Below are positions 24,851-32,073 of a stretch of DNA of 64,000 bases, in pieces. Both the position numbers and the translations under genes were made by a program. The stretch is taken from contig NZ_CP119779.1 in assembly GCF_029338195.1 (NCBI RefSeq), positions 992,001 through 1,056,000 on the forward strand. The letters are read 5' to 3'. Position 1 is the stretch's first letter; the number at the start of each line of letters is the position of its first letter. The notes below the pieces were generated by a model. It was not told the DNA's origin. It did no database searches and saw nothing but the letters and a program-made list of their open reading frames with translations. The DNA is from Haloarcula litorea. Lineage in GTDB: Archaea; Halobacteriota; Halobacteria; Halobacteriales; Haloarculaceae.

Positions 24851-26707
24851 ATGGCCGCCTCCGAGGGCAGCGGCATCGAAGCGCTGGTGGCGAAGCTGCT
24901 GGTCCCGGTCGCCGCCGCGTCGGGTGCGATCGTCTTCGTCGGGTTCTTCTTCCGGGACTTCGTCGGCGAGGCGGTGACCGGCCAGGGGTGGGTCGCCATC
25001 TCGCTGGTCTTCTTCGGGTCCGGGCTGGGCTACCTGGCGGTGCTGCCCTACCGCGACGAGGCCGACGACGAGCCGACCGCGGGCTACCTCCTGCGCGTCC
25101 GGCGGGCGAGCGTGACGTCGACGCTCCGGTCGTTCGCGCGCGGGCAGGACCCGCTGACGATGGGCCTCCCGGTGACGGTGTTCGCCGCGTTCTTCCTGTT
25201 GCAGGCGGCGTTGCCGGCGCGGACCTCGGCCGCCGTCACCGCCGTCTCGGGGACCATCCTGCGGGTCGGCGGGCCGCTGTTCCTGGCCGCGATGCTGCTT
25301 GCGGTGTGTTACTGCGCCGTCCTGCTGTTCGGTCCCTGGGGCGAGATCAAGCTGGGCGGGCCGGAGACGGAACCCAGCTACACCTACCCGACGTACTTCA
25401 CGCTCGTGTTCACCGCGGGCATCGCGGCGGGACTGGTGTTCTGGGGACCGGCCGAGGCGCTGTTTCACTACCGGACGCCGCCGCCGTACTTCGGTGCCAC
25501 GCCCCAGTCCGCCGCGGCCGCCGGCGACGCGCTCGTCTACTCGCTGTTCCACTGGGGGATCTCCGCCTGGAGCGCCTACGCCGTCATCGGCGTCCCCATC
25601 GCGTACTTCGTCTACCGGCGGGGAGCGCCGCTCCGGGTGTCGACGCTGCTGACGCCGTTTCTCGGCGTCGACGGCCTCGATTCGGTCTGGGGACGGCTGG
25701 TCGACACGCTGGCGGTGTTCGCCACCATCGGCGGCATCGCCACCTCCGTCGCGCTCGTCAGCGAGCAGTTCCTCGCCGGCGTCGCGTTCAAGTGGAACGT
25801 GGCGGTCGGTACCGCCGGGCCGCTGGTGTTCGTCGGCGGCCTGACGCTCATCTTCGTCCTCTCGGCCGCGACGGGCATCCACCGCGGGATCCGCCGCATC
25901 GCCGGCCTGAACGTCGTCCTGTTCGGCCTGTTCGCGCTCCTGCTGGCCGTCCTCGGGCCGCGCTCGTACGTCCTCGACCGGGGGGCGACGGCGCTGGGCC
26001 GGTACGTCGTCCACTTCGTCCCGCTGAGCCTCCACACCGGCGGCGAGTGGGTCGCCCAGTGGACGGTGTGGAACTGGTCGTGGTGGTTCTCGTGGGCCCC
26101 CTTCGCCGGGCTGTTCGTCGCCGCGCTCTCCCGCGGTCGGCGGGTCCGGACCGTCGTGTTCACCACCGTCGTCGCCACGTCGGCGGCGACGATGGTCTGG
26201 TTCCTCCTGCTGGGCGGGACCACCCTGTCCGTCCAGCGCAGCGGGGCGGCCGACGTGCTCGCGGCCGTCGCTCAGCGGGGCGGGTCGGAGGCCGTCGCCG
26301 GCTTCCCGCTGCTCGCGGCGCTCCCGCTGAGCGAGCTGCTGGTCTTTCTCTTCCTCGCGCTCATCGTCGTCTTCATGACCACGTCGGCCGACACCTCGAC
26401 GCTCGTCGTCGCCATCCTCGCGACCCGGCGGGGCTTGGCCCCCTCGACCGGCAGTATCGTCTTCTGGGGCGCGTTCCAGGGTGCGGTCGCCGTCGCCGTG
26501 TTGCTGGTCGGCGGCGCGGAGACGTTGCAGGCGCTTGCGGTCCTGACCGGCGGCCCCTTCGCCGTCATCTCCCTCGTGGGCATCGCGGGTCTGACCCGCT
26601 CGTGGTACCGGAACGAGCGGGGCCACACGTCGATCGTCAGGCGCGTCGCCGACCGGCTGCCGACGGTGCAGGCCCACCACGACGTCGACCCGCCCGAGGA
26701 GGACTAA
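24851..26707 (+). CDS. Divergent BCCT family transporter with extra N-terminal helices
   Basis: The 618-residue member of the betaine/carnitine/choline family keeps the Trp-rich helix-8 signature WTVWNWSWWFSWAPFAG and the GP-x-x-x-LFHYRTPPPYFG region. The helix-3 motif is altered (GIAAGLVFW instead of GMGIGLMFF). Before the usual first helix there are about 100 extra residues with two hydrophobic segments (residues about 12-35 and 47-63) and an Arg-rich loop. A total of about 14 helices is predicted. The acidic substrate tail is short. A different substrate or coupling ion from the BCCT at 5641 is likely. The stop codon overlaps that of the convergent glutamine amidotransferase gene by 4 nt. 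Confidence 0.88.
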   Translation: MAASEGSGIEALVAKLLVPVAAASGAIVFVGFFFRDFVGEAVTGQGWVAISLVFFGSGLGYLAVLPYRDEADDEPTAGYLLRVRRASVTSTLRSFARGQDPLTMGLPVTVFAAFFLLQAALPARTSAAVTAVSGTILRVGGPLFLAAMLLAVCYCAVLLFGPWGEIKLGGPETEPSYTYPTYFTLVFTAGIAAGLVFWGPAEALFHYRTPPPYFGATPQSAAAAGDALVYSLFHWGISAWSAYAVIGVPIAYFVYRRGAPLRVSTLLTPFLGVDGLDSVWGRLVDTLAVFATIGGIATSVALVSEQFLAGVAFKWNVAVGTAGPLVFVGGLTLIFVLSAATGIHRGIRRIAGLNVVLFGLFALLLAVLGPRSYVLDRGATALGRYVVHFVPLSLHTGGEWVAQWTVWNWSWWFSWAPFAGLFVAALSRGRRVRTVVFTTVVATSAATMVWFLLLGGTTLSVQRSGAADVLAAVAQRGGSEAVAGFPLLAALPLSELLVFLFLALIVVFMTTSADTSTLVVAILATRRGLAPSTGSIVFWGAFQGAVAVAVLLVGGAETLQALAVLTGGPFAVISLVGIAGLTRSWYRNERGHTSIVRRVADRLPTVQAHHDVDPPEED

Positions 26708-27276
26708 GCACCGGCGACGCTCGTACAGAAGTTCTCGACGATGCACATTCCGGCGTCGGTGAGGATGCTCTCGGGGTGGAACTGGACGCCGAAGTGGGGC
26801 CGGTCCCGGTGGCGGACCCCCATCACCACGCTCCGGTCGTCGGTGGTGTGGGCCGTCTCGACGAGCGCGTCGGGGAGGTCGTCGCGCTCGACGGCCAGCG
26901 AGTGGTAGCGGCCGACCTCGAAGGGGTCGTCGACGCCCTCGTACAGGGGGGTCCCCTCGTGGCGCACCTCCGAGGGCTTCCCGTGGACGACCTCCGGCGC
27001 GTGGCCGACGGCCGAGCCGTTGGCCGCACAGAGCGCCTGGTGGCCGAGGCAGACCCCCAGCGCCGGGTAGTCGGTCTCGGCGAAGACGTCGACCGAGACG
27101 CCGGCGTCCTCGGGAGTGCCCGGCCCCGGGGAGACGACGATGCCGTCGGGGTCCAGCTCGCGGATGCCCGCGACGTCGACGGCGTCGTTGCGCCGGACCG
27201 CGACCTCGTCGACGGTGCCGACGTACTGGACGAGGTTGTAGGCGAAGGAGTCGTAGTTGTCGACGATGAGGATCAT
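26704..27276 (-). CDS. pabA: Glutamine amidotransferase subunit of aminodeoxychorismate/anthranilate synthase
   Basis: The 190-residue class I amidotransferase supplies ammonia from glutamine to the chorismate-using partner. It starts MILIVDNYDSFAYNLVQY, has the oxyanion loop VSPGPGTPEDAG, the nucleophile Cys in LGVCLGHQAL, and the His/Glu pair in GVQFHPESIL. Its ATG overlaps the stop of the partner gene by 4 nt (ATGA at 27273-27276), so the two are translationally coupled. PabA and TrpG cannot be separated by sequence alone. The folate setting favours PabA, and a dual role is possible. Longer upstream frames only shadow the partner gene. Confidence 0.88.
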   Translation of the reverse strand: MILIVDNYDSFAYNLVQYVGTVDEVAVRRNDAVDVAGIRELDPDGIVVSPGPGTPEDAGVSVDVFAETDYPALGVCLGHQALCAANGSAVGHAPEVVHGKPSEVRHEGTPLYEGVDDPFEVGRYHSLAVERDDLPDALVETAHTTDDRSVVMGVRHRDRPHFGVQFHPESILTDAGMCIVENFCTSVAGA

Positions 27277-28796
27277 CGGGCACCCCCCGTCTGTTCGGCC
27301 CGTTCGACGGCGAACGAGCCCTGCTCGCCCAGCGCCTCGTCGACGGCGGTCACGAGCGCCCGCGCCTTGTCCAGCGTCTCCTGGTACTCGCGTTCGGGGA
27401 CGGAGTCGTGGACGACGCCGCCGCCGACCCGCAGGCGGTACTCGCCCTCGTGGTGGACCAGCGTCCGGATGGTGATGTTCAGCGTCGCCCGGTCGTCGAA
27501 GCCGAAGACGCCGATCGAGCCGGTGTAGGGGCCCCGGCGGGTCGCCTCGAGTTCGTCGATGATCTCCATCGTCCGGGGCTTCGGGCAGCCGGTGATGGTG
27601 CCGCCGGGGAAGACCGCCGCGACGGCGTCGGCGATGCTGGCGTCGTCCCGGCGCTGCCCCTCGACCAGCGAGACCAGGTGCATCACCTCCGAGTAGCGGT
27701 CGACGCGGCGGTACTCGGCGACGTCGACGGTGCCGTACTCGCTGACCTTCCCGAGGTCGTTGCGTTCGAGGTCGACAAGCATCGCGTGTTCGGCCCGCTC
27801 TTTCTCGTCGGTGGTCAGGTCGGCCTCCAGGTCGGCGTCCGCCTCGGGCGTGTCCCCGCGCGGTCGAGTGCCGGCGATGGGTTCGGTGAGCAGGCGGTCG
27901 CCGTCGACGTCCAGCAGGAGCTCGGGGCTGGCGCTGACGAGGTCGACGCCGGGGAACTCCACGAGCGCGGAGTAGGGCGCGGGGTTGACCCGCCGGACCG
28001 CGGCGAAGGTGTCGACGGGGTTGACCGACGCGGGCGCGACCAGCCGGTGGGAGATGTTCGTCTGGAAGGTGTCGCCGTCGCGGACGTACTGTTTGACCGC
28101 CTCGACGCGGTCGGCGTAGGCCGCCTCGCCGCACTCGCTCTCGAAGGTGGCCTGTCGGTTCGCGGTCGGCTGCGCCCGGACGCCGCGGTCGCCGTGTAGC
28201 GCCCGCTCGGCGAGGTCGGTCGCCCGTTCGAGCCCCGCCTCGTAGGCCGCCTCGGGGTCGTCGCCGACGACCGGACAGGCCGTGACGCGGAGGGTCGTCT
28301 CGCCCTCGCGGGGTTCTTCCCAGGCGGCGACGCGGTCGAACACGCCCAGCTGGAGCCGGGGCAGGCCGTCCGAGCGGGTCGTCTCCGGAATCGCCTCCAG
28401 CTCCCGGGCGACGTCGTAGGAGAGCCAGCCGAACGCGCCACAGGGGTAGGGCACCTCGCAGTCGCCGCGGACGAGCAGTTCGCGGTCGAGCAGGCCGTCG
28501 ATGGCCGCGATGCTCGGGCTGCCCTCGTCTCGGGGGGTCGCTTCCGGCCCCACCCGGACGCGCTCGACCGGGTCGACGGCGAAGTAGCCCCAGCCGGACT
28601 GCCCGCCCGTCGTCTCCAGGTAGACCCCGTCGCCGTCCCCGTCGCGGGCGCGGCGGTAGGCCTCGAACGGGTCCGCGACGGTGACCCGTACCTCGACCGG
28701 GACGCGGGCACCCGGGGGTGCCGACCGCGCAGTCTCGACGAACGATCCTCGCTCGGTGACGACCGCTTGCTCCTTCATTCGTAGACGTACCTCCAC
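27273..28796 (-). CDS. pabB: Chorismate-binding synthase component I, probably aminodeoxychorismate synthase
   Basis: The 507-residue enzyme converts chorismate with ammonia to aminodeoxychorismate (for folate) or anthranilate (for tryptophan). Visible motifs are DGDTFQTNISHRL, the signature PIAGTRPRG, RAEHAMLVDLERNDLGKV and TITGCPKPRTMEIIDELE followed by RRGPYTGSIG and NITIRTL. The last two resemble PabB more than TrpE, but PIAGT lacks the Lys of E. coli PabB and is TrpE-like. It is coupled to the amidotransferase and lies 300 nt from folD and in a folate-rich region, so pABA synthesis is preferred. A TATA-like element near 28821-28830 fits a leaderless ATG at 28796; a second ATG is six codons in. 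Confidence 0.75.
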   Translation of the reverse strand: MEVRLRMKEQAVVTERGSFVETARSAPPGARVPVEVRVTVADPFEAYRRARDGDGDGVYLETTGGQSGWGYFAVDPVERVRVGPEATPRDEGSPSIAAIDGLLDRELLVRGDCEVPYPCGAFGWLSYDVARELEAIPETTRSDGLPRLQLGVFDRVAAWEEPREGETTLRVTACPVVGDDPEAAYEAGLERATDLAERALHGDRGVRAQPTANRQATFESECGEAAYADRVEAVKQYVRDGDTFQTNISHRLVAPASVNPVDTFAAVRRVNPAPYSALVEFPGVDLVSASPELLLDVDGDRLLTEPIAGTRPRGDTPEADADLEADLTTDEKERAEHAMLVDLERNDLGKVSEYGTVDVAEYRRVDRYSEVMHLVSLVEGQRRDDASIADAVAAVFPGGTITGCPKPRTMEIIDELEATRRGPYTGSIGVFGFDDRATLNITIRTLVHHEGEYRLRVGGGVVHDSVPEREYQETLDKARALVTAVDEALGEQGSFAVERAEQTGGAR

Positions 28797-29096
28797 GGGG
28801 GCCGAGCGGTCCCCGCGACTATTGTGTAATCAGACCACTGAGGGCGGTAAAAAGCTTGCGTACCTTTGGCATACACCGCCGGACGGTGTGGATGTTCACA
28901 CGAAACGTCGGGCGAGCGAGACGAACACCGACCGGGGTTTCAAGGGGTGGGATATTCCGTATCGGGAGCTATGTCGTCCGCCGGCGACGTGGGGACAGAC
29001 CCGCCAGTGGTGGCAGGTCGCGAGCCTCGGCGCTGGGCGGCCACGCCGCGGTCTCGCTCGCGACACGACACCACCGGGACGGCGACAACGCAAACG
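28797..29096. other. Divergent intergenic region between pabB and folD
   Basis: These 300 nt hold the pabB promoter at the left and probably the folD promoter (GATATTC at 28951-28957, which would give a leader of about 115 nt). An in-frame ATG at 28971 could add 42 residues to FolD, but that stretch is Arg/Thr/Ser-rich and not part of the family, so it is treated as leader. No other gene is seen. Confidence 0.45.
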
Positions 29097-29990
29097 ATGA
29101 CCCGGATAATCGACGGCAACGAGATCGCGGACGAGATCAGAGCGGACGTGAAGGCGTCGGTCGAGACGCTGACGGACGCGGGGGTACAGCCCGGGCTCGC
29201 GACGGTGCTGATGAGCGAGGACGGCGCGAGCGAGACGTACGTCTCGATGAAACAGGAGGCCTGCGAGGAGCTTGGCATCGCGGGCCACCACCACGAGATC
29301 GGCCCGGACGAACCGGCCGACGCGCTGTTCGACCGGATCGACGAACTGAACGCCGACCCGTCCGTCCACGGCATCCTCGTCCAGATGCCGGTGCCCAGTC
29401 ACGTCGACAAGGCGACCGTCCTCGAACGGATCGACCCGGAGAAGGACGTCGACGGCTTCCACCCGGAGAACGTCGGCCGCCTCGTCGCCGGGAACGCCCG
29501 CTACAAGCCCTGTACGCCCCACGGCGTCCAGAAGATCCTCGCCGCCGAGGGGATCGACACGGAGGGGAAAGACGCCGTCGTCGTCGGCCGGTCGGACATC
29601 GTCGGCAAGCCGATGGCGAACCTCCTCATCCAGTACGGCGACGGCGGCAACGCGACGACGACGGTGTGTCACTCCCGGACCGAGGACCTGGCCGAGAAGA
29701 CCCGCCAGGCGGACATCCTCGTGGCCGCCGCCGGCGTCCCCGAGATGATCGACGGCGAGATGGTCAAGGAGGGCGCGACCGTGATCGACGTGGGCGTCAA
29801 CCGGGTGGACGCGGACACCGAGAAGGGGTACGAACTCGTCGGCGACGTCGAGTTCGACAGCGCCAAGGAGAAGGCCAGTGCCATCACGCCGGTGCCGGGC
29901 GGCGTCGGCCCGCTCACCATCGCGATGCTGATGTACAACACCGTCAAGGCGGCGAGCGTCCAGTCCGGCGTCGCCGTCGACCTGCCCTGA
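29097..29990 (+). CDS. folD: Bifunctional methylene-THF dehydrogenase/methenyl-THF cyclohydrolase
   Basis: The 297-residue FolD oxidises 5,10-methylene-THF with NAD(P)+ and hydrolyses methenyl-THF to 10-formyl-THF. The catalytic YxxxK is in TYVSMKQEAC; VQMPVP, KPCTPHGV, the nucleotide-binding VVVGRSDIVGKPMANLL and the C-terminal ITPVPGGVGPLTIAML are all present. Length is normal for the family. It would use the methylene-THF made by the GcvT-fused dehydrogenases, and its product feeds formate-THF ligase. An FchA-like protein at 13560 would duplicate its second activity, so FolD may be mainly a dehydrogenase here. Confidence 0.95.
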   Translation: MTRIIDGNEIADEIRADVKASVETLTDAGVQPGLATVLMSEDGASETYVSMKQEACEELGIAGHHHEIGPDEPADALFDRIDELNADPSVHGILVQMPVPSHVDKATVLERIDPEKDVDGFHPENVGRLVAGNARYKPCTPHGVQKILAAEGIDTEGKDAVVVGRSDIVGKPMANLLIQYGDGGNATTTVCHSRTEDLAEKTRQADILVAAAGVPEMIDGEMVKEGATVIDVGVNRVDADTEKGYELVGDVEFDSAKEKASAITPVPGGVGPLTIAMLMYNTVKAASVQSGVAVDLP

Positions 29991-30068
29991 GACGGAGCGT
30001 CGTGGCGATTTCCCGGGACGCGCCGATCCCGCGCTCCGGAACTGATCCACGATGACCCGTCTGAGCGG

Positions 30069-30269
30069 TCAGGACACCTCGACCTCGCCGCACTCGGGAC
30101 AGAGGACGGCCGCCTCGTCCGACGGGCCGGGCGACTCCTCGACGACGTCGTGCCCCTCCGCACACTCCTGGTGCAGGAAGACGGCGTGGTCGGCGTGGCC
30201 GTCGAGGACGATGTGGCCGGTCTCGCCGTCGAAGACTAAGCCGTGACAGAAGTAGCACTCTCCGCTCAT
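30069..30269 (-). CDS. Small zinc-ribbon protein, 66 residues
   Basis: This acidic 66-residue protein has CYFC at residues 5-8 and CPEC near the C-terminus, with His residues between them (HADHAVFLHQECAEGHD). These ligands could bind one or two zinc ions. The ATG at 30269 is supported by a TATA-like CTATTTT on the minus strand (30294-30300), which predicts a leaderless start. It is convergent with folD (78 nt apart) and divergent from cysE. Function unknown. Confidence 0.7.
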   Translation of the reverse strand: MSGECYFCHGLVFDGETGHIVLDGHADHAVFLHQECAEGHDVVEESPGPSDEAAVLCPECGEVEVS

Positions 30270-30362
30270 AGGGGCGAGACGGCGGCGCGCGTCAAAATAG
30301 TTCGTGTCGAGAGAGCGATACCAGATCGCCGGACCGTCGGTCGCGTCGGGGTTCGGCGGCCG

Positions 30363-30369
30363 AACTAAG
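30363..30369 (+). promoter_or_regulatory. TATA-like box of the serine acetyltransferase gene
   Basis: AACTAAG lies 24-30 nt before the ATG at 30393, at leaderless spacing. The match to the TATA consensus is weak. Confidence 0.4.
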
Positions 30370-30392
30370 ACCGTCGGCCCGGTAGGGTCGGT

Positions 30393-31259
30393 ATGGAGTA
30401 CAACTACACCGGGGACGCACACCGGCGACTGTTCGAGTCCTACGCGGCCGACGAGGAGCCGTTCCCGACCCAGTCACCGATGGAGTTCCCCCACCGGGAA
30501 CACGGTCGCGAGGAGGTCGACATCCTGCGACGGGTGTTCTTCCCGACCTGCTGGAACGCCGCCGCGCTGGTCCGGGACGAACTCGCGGTGCTGGACCGGC
30601 TCGACGATCTCGGCGGCCTGTTCTACGCCGGGATCCGACCCTACGCCGACGGGGACCCCTCGGAGACGGTCGCGACCATCCTCGACCAGTTGCCGGAGAT
30701 CCGGGCGACGCTGAAGCGGGACGTGGAGGCGGCCTACAAGGGCGACCCCGCCGCCAAGACCTACCTGGAGATCGTCCGCTCGTACCCCGGCTTCCTGGCG
30801 ATCCTGGTCCAGCGCGTGGCCCACGCGCTCTACGAGGCCGACGCGGGCGAGTACGCCCGCGAGCTGACCGAGTACGCCAAGACACAGACCGGCATCGACA
30901 TCCACCCCGGGGCGGAGATCGGCGACTACTTCTTCGTCGACCACGGCACCGGCGTCGTCATCGGCGAGACGGCGACGGTCGGCGACTGGGTCCGCATCTA
31001 CCAGGACGTGACGCTGGGGGCGCTGCACTTCGAGGAGGACGAGGGCGACGAGCACGCGCTCAAGAAGGGGTACAAGCGCCACCCCGACATCGGCGACCAC
31101 GTCGTCATCGGGGCCGGGACGAAGGTGCTGGGTGCCATCACCGTCGGCGACCACGTCAGCATCGGGGCCAACTCCTGGGTCACGGAGGACGTCCCGGACG
31201 ACACGCAGGTGTACGTCAGCGAGCACCCGACACAGGAACGGAAGCGCAACGACCGGTAG
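30393..31259 (+). CDS. cysE: Serine O-acetyltransferase
   Basis: The 288-residue enzyme acetylates serine with acetyl-CoA, the first step of cysteine synthesis. A helical N-terminal half (residues 1-165) precedes the left-handed beta-helix of hexapeptide repeats (IDIHPGAEIGDYFFVDHGTG, VVIGETATVGD, DHVVIGAGTKVLGAITVGD). The catalytic His is in FVDHGTGVVIGE. A 15-residue acidic insertion lies in the repeat region (HFEEDEGDEHALKKGY), and the N-terminal half is of the long EpsC-like form. In this neighbourhood it could draw on serine made from betaine-derived glycine. The stop directly abuts the stop of a tiny convergent zinc-ribbon gene. Confidence 0.9.
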   Translation: MEYNYTGDAHRRLFESYAADEEPFPTQSPMEFPHREHGREEVDILRRVFFPTCWNAAALVRDELAVLDRLDDLGGLFYAGIRPYADGDPSETVATILDQLPEIRATLKRDVEAAYKGDPAAKTYLEIVRSYPGFLAILVQRVAHALYEADAGEYARELTEYAKTQTGIDIHPGAEIGDYFFVDHGTGVVIGETATVGDWVRIYQDVTLGALHFEEDEGDEHALKKGYKRHPDIGDHVVIGAGTKVLGAITVGDHVSIGANSWVTEDVPDDTQVYVSEHPTQERKRNDR

Positions 31260-31412
31260 TCAGTCGGACGGGAACCCCTGGACCCAGTCGCAGGCGGGAC
31301 AGATGCCGGCACCGGCCCGCTCGTCCAGTTCCGTGCCACACGTCGGGCAGTCCGTCGGTCGGGCGACGCTCGATCCGGGGCCACCGGTCGCGGGACGTGA
31401 GAAGCGTACCAT
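31260..31412 (-). CDS. Tiny rubredoxin-like zinc-ribbon protein, 50 residues
   Basis: Translation on the minus strand from the ATG at 31412 gives 50 residues starting MVRFSRPATGG. The CPTCG and CPACDW knuckles are 13 residues apart, the spacing of a single zinc ribbon. A TATA-like GTTTTAAC (minus strand, centred near 31443) sits about 30 nt upstream, which supports a leaderless message. The stop codon adjoins that of cysE without a gap. Function unknown. Members of this size are easily missed by gene finders. Confidence 0.65.
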   Translation of the reverse strand: MVRFSRPATGGPGSSVARPTDCPTCGTELDERAGAGICPACDWVQGFPSD

Positions 31413-32030
31413 CGTGTGACCGAGAACGGCCACGCTCCGGTTAAAACGTCACGCCGATCTGTCCGCGGTATTAAACGGGGGTCGGGAGACGCCCGTCGGG
31501 AGCCGCCGCCGTCGCCGACCCCGATTCGGCGGCCCGACTTAAACCCGCTCAGCAGTCCCGACGTGACTTTATCCGACAGTCCTGCATCGGTCCACCCGGA
31601 CCCGCGTCCCAGTGAGCGGGTGACCGCGTTCCGGACCGATCGCACGCGTACGATCGCACCGACGAACCGGGAGAGCGGTCACCCGGTGTCGTAGTCCATA
31701 ACGGGTCCCACCTGGCATTCCGTGGTGTCGTGCCCCACCACGCACCACTTCGTGTGCCGCCCGTCGTCGATCGGCGAGCGACAGCGCCGTCCGATCCGAG
31801 GGCCGCGTGAGCGTCCCCGATCCGGCACGAGGCCCGTCCCGGCACCGGAACACAACTGGTTCGCGCTCCGACAGACTGTGCCAGCGTCGCTGGCCGTGAG
31901 CAACCACTAAACCCCGCGCTCCCGACGTACGGAGCAGGCACGCGGTAGGCTCCGGTTTCCGCCGCCGACGCCGGGCGAGGCGGGAGTAAGCCCCCTGTTC
32001 GCCGGCCGGCGAGGCCGCTCTCACCCGATG

Positions 32031-32036
32031 ATTTAA
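32031..32036 (+). promoter_or_regulatory. TATA box of the formate dehydrogenase operon
   Basis: ATTTAA at 32031-32036 lies about 40 nt before the ATG at 32074 and predicts transcription start near 32060. A second TATA-like GTTTAA at 32055-32060 is too close to the ATG to give a leadered message. Confidence 0.5.
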
Positions 32037-32038
32037 GC

Positions 32039-32051
32039 CGGTGACACACCG
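32039..32051. promoter_or_regulatory. Palindrome CGGTG-ACA-CACCG, candidate operator
   Basis: CGGTG (32039-32043) and CACCG (32047-32051) are perfect reverse complements around ACA. The dyad lies between the TATA box and the predicted start of the formate dehydrogenase operon, the usual position for a repressor site. No regulator is encoded next to it. Confidence 0.4.
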
Positions 32052-32073
32052 TTTGTTTAAGACACGGTAGCAA

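Larger units (their letters stand above)
31413..32073. other. Long intergenic region upstream of the formate dehydrogenase operon
   Basis: No gene is well supported in these 661 nt. The left end carries the minus-strand promoter of the 50-residue zinc-ribbon gene. TATA-like runs (TATTAAAC near 31468, CTTAAACC near 31541, CTTTATCC near 31565) lie further in without a following gene. The right end carries the promoter and a palindrome for the formate dehydrogenase operon. Open frames at 31679-31903 (minus) and 31722-31910 (plus) lack the acidic composition of the genes here. The region could hold an unrecognised RNA or decayed gene. Confidence 0.45.

Noticed and set aside
23650-27528. 1292-residue open frame in another phase across the channel, BCCT and amidotransferase genes
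   Set aside because: Arg-rich translation spanning three real genes of both strands; arises from high GC.
28971-29096. Possible 42-residue N-terminal extension of FolD
   Set aside because: The stretch is Arg/Thr/Ser-rich and absent from FolD proteins; the start at 29097 gives the exact family N-terminus.
31679-31910. Short open frames on both strands upstream of the formate dehydrogenase operon
   Set aside because: Not acidic, no promoter at suitable spacing and no family features. The minus-strand one has a few Cys, but this is not enough.
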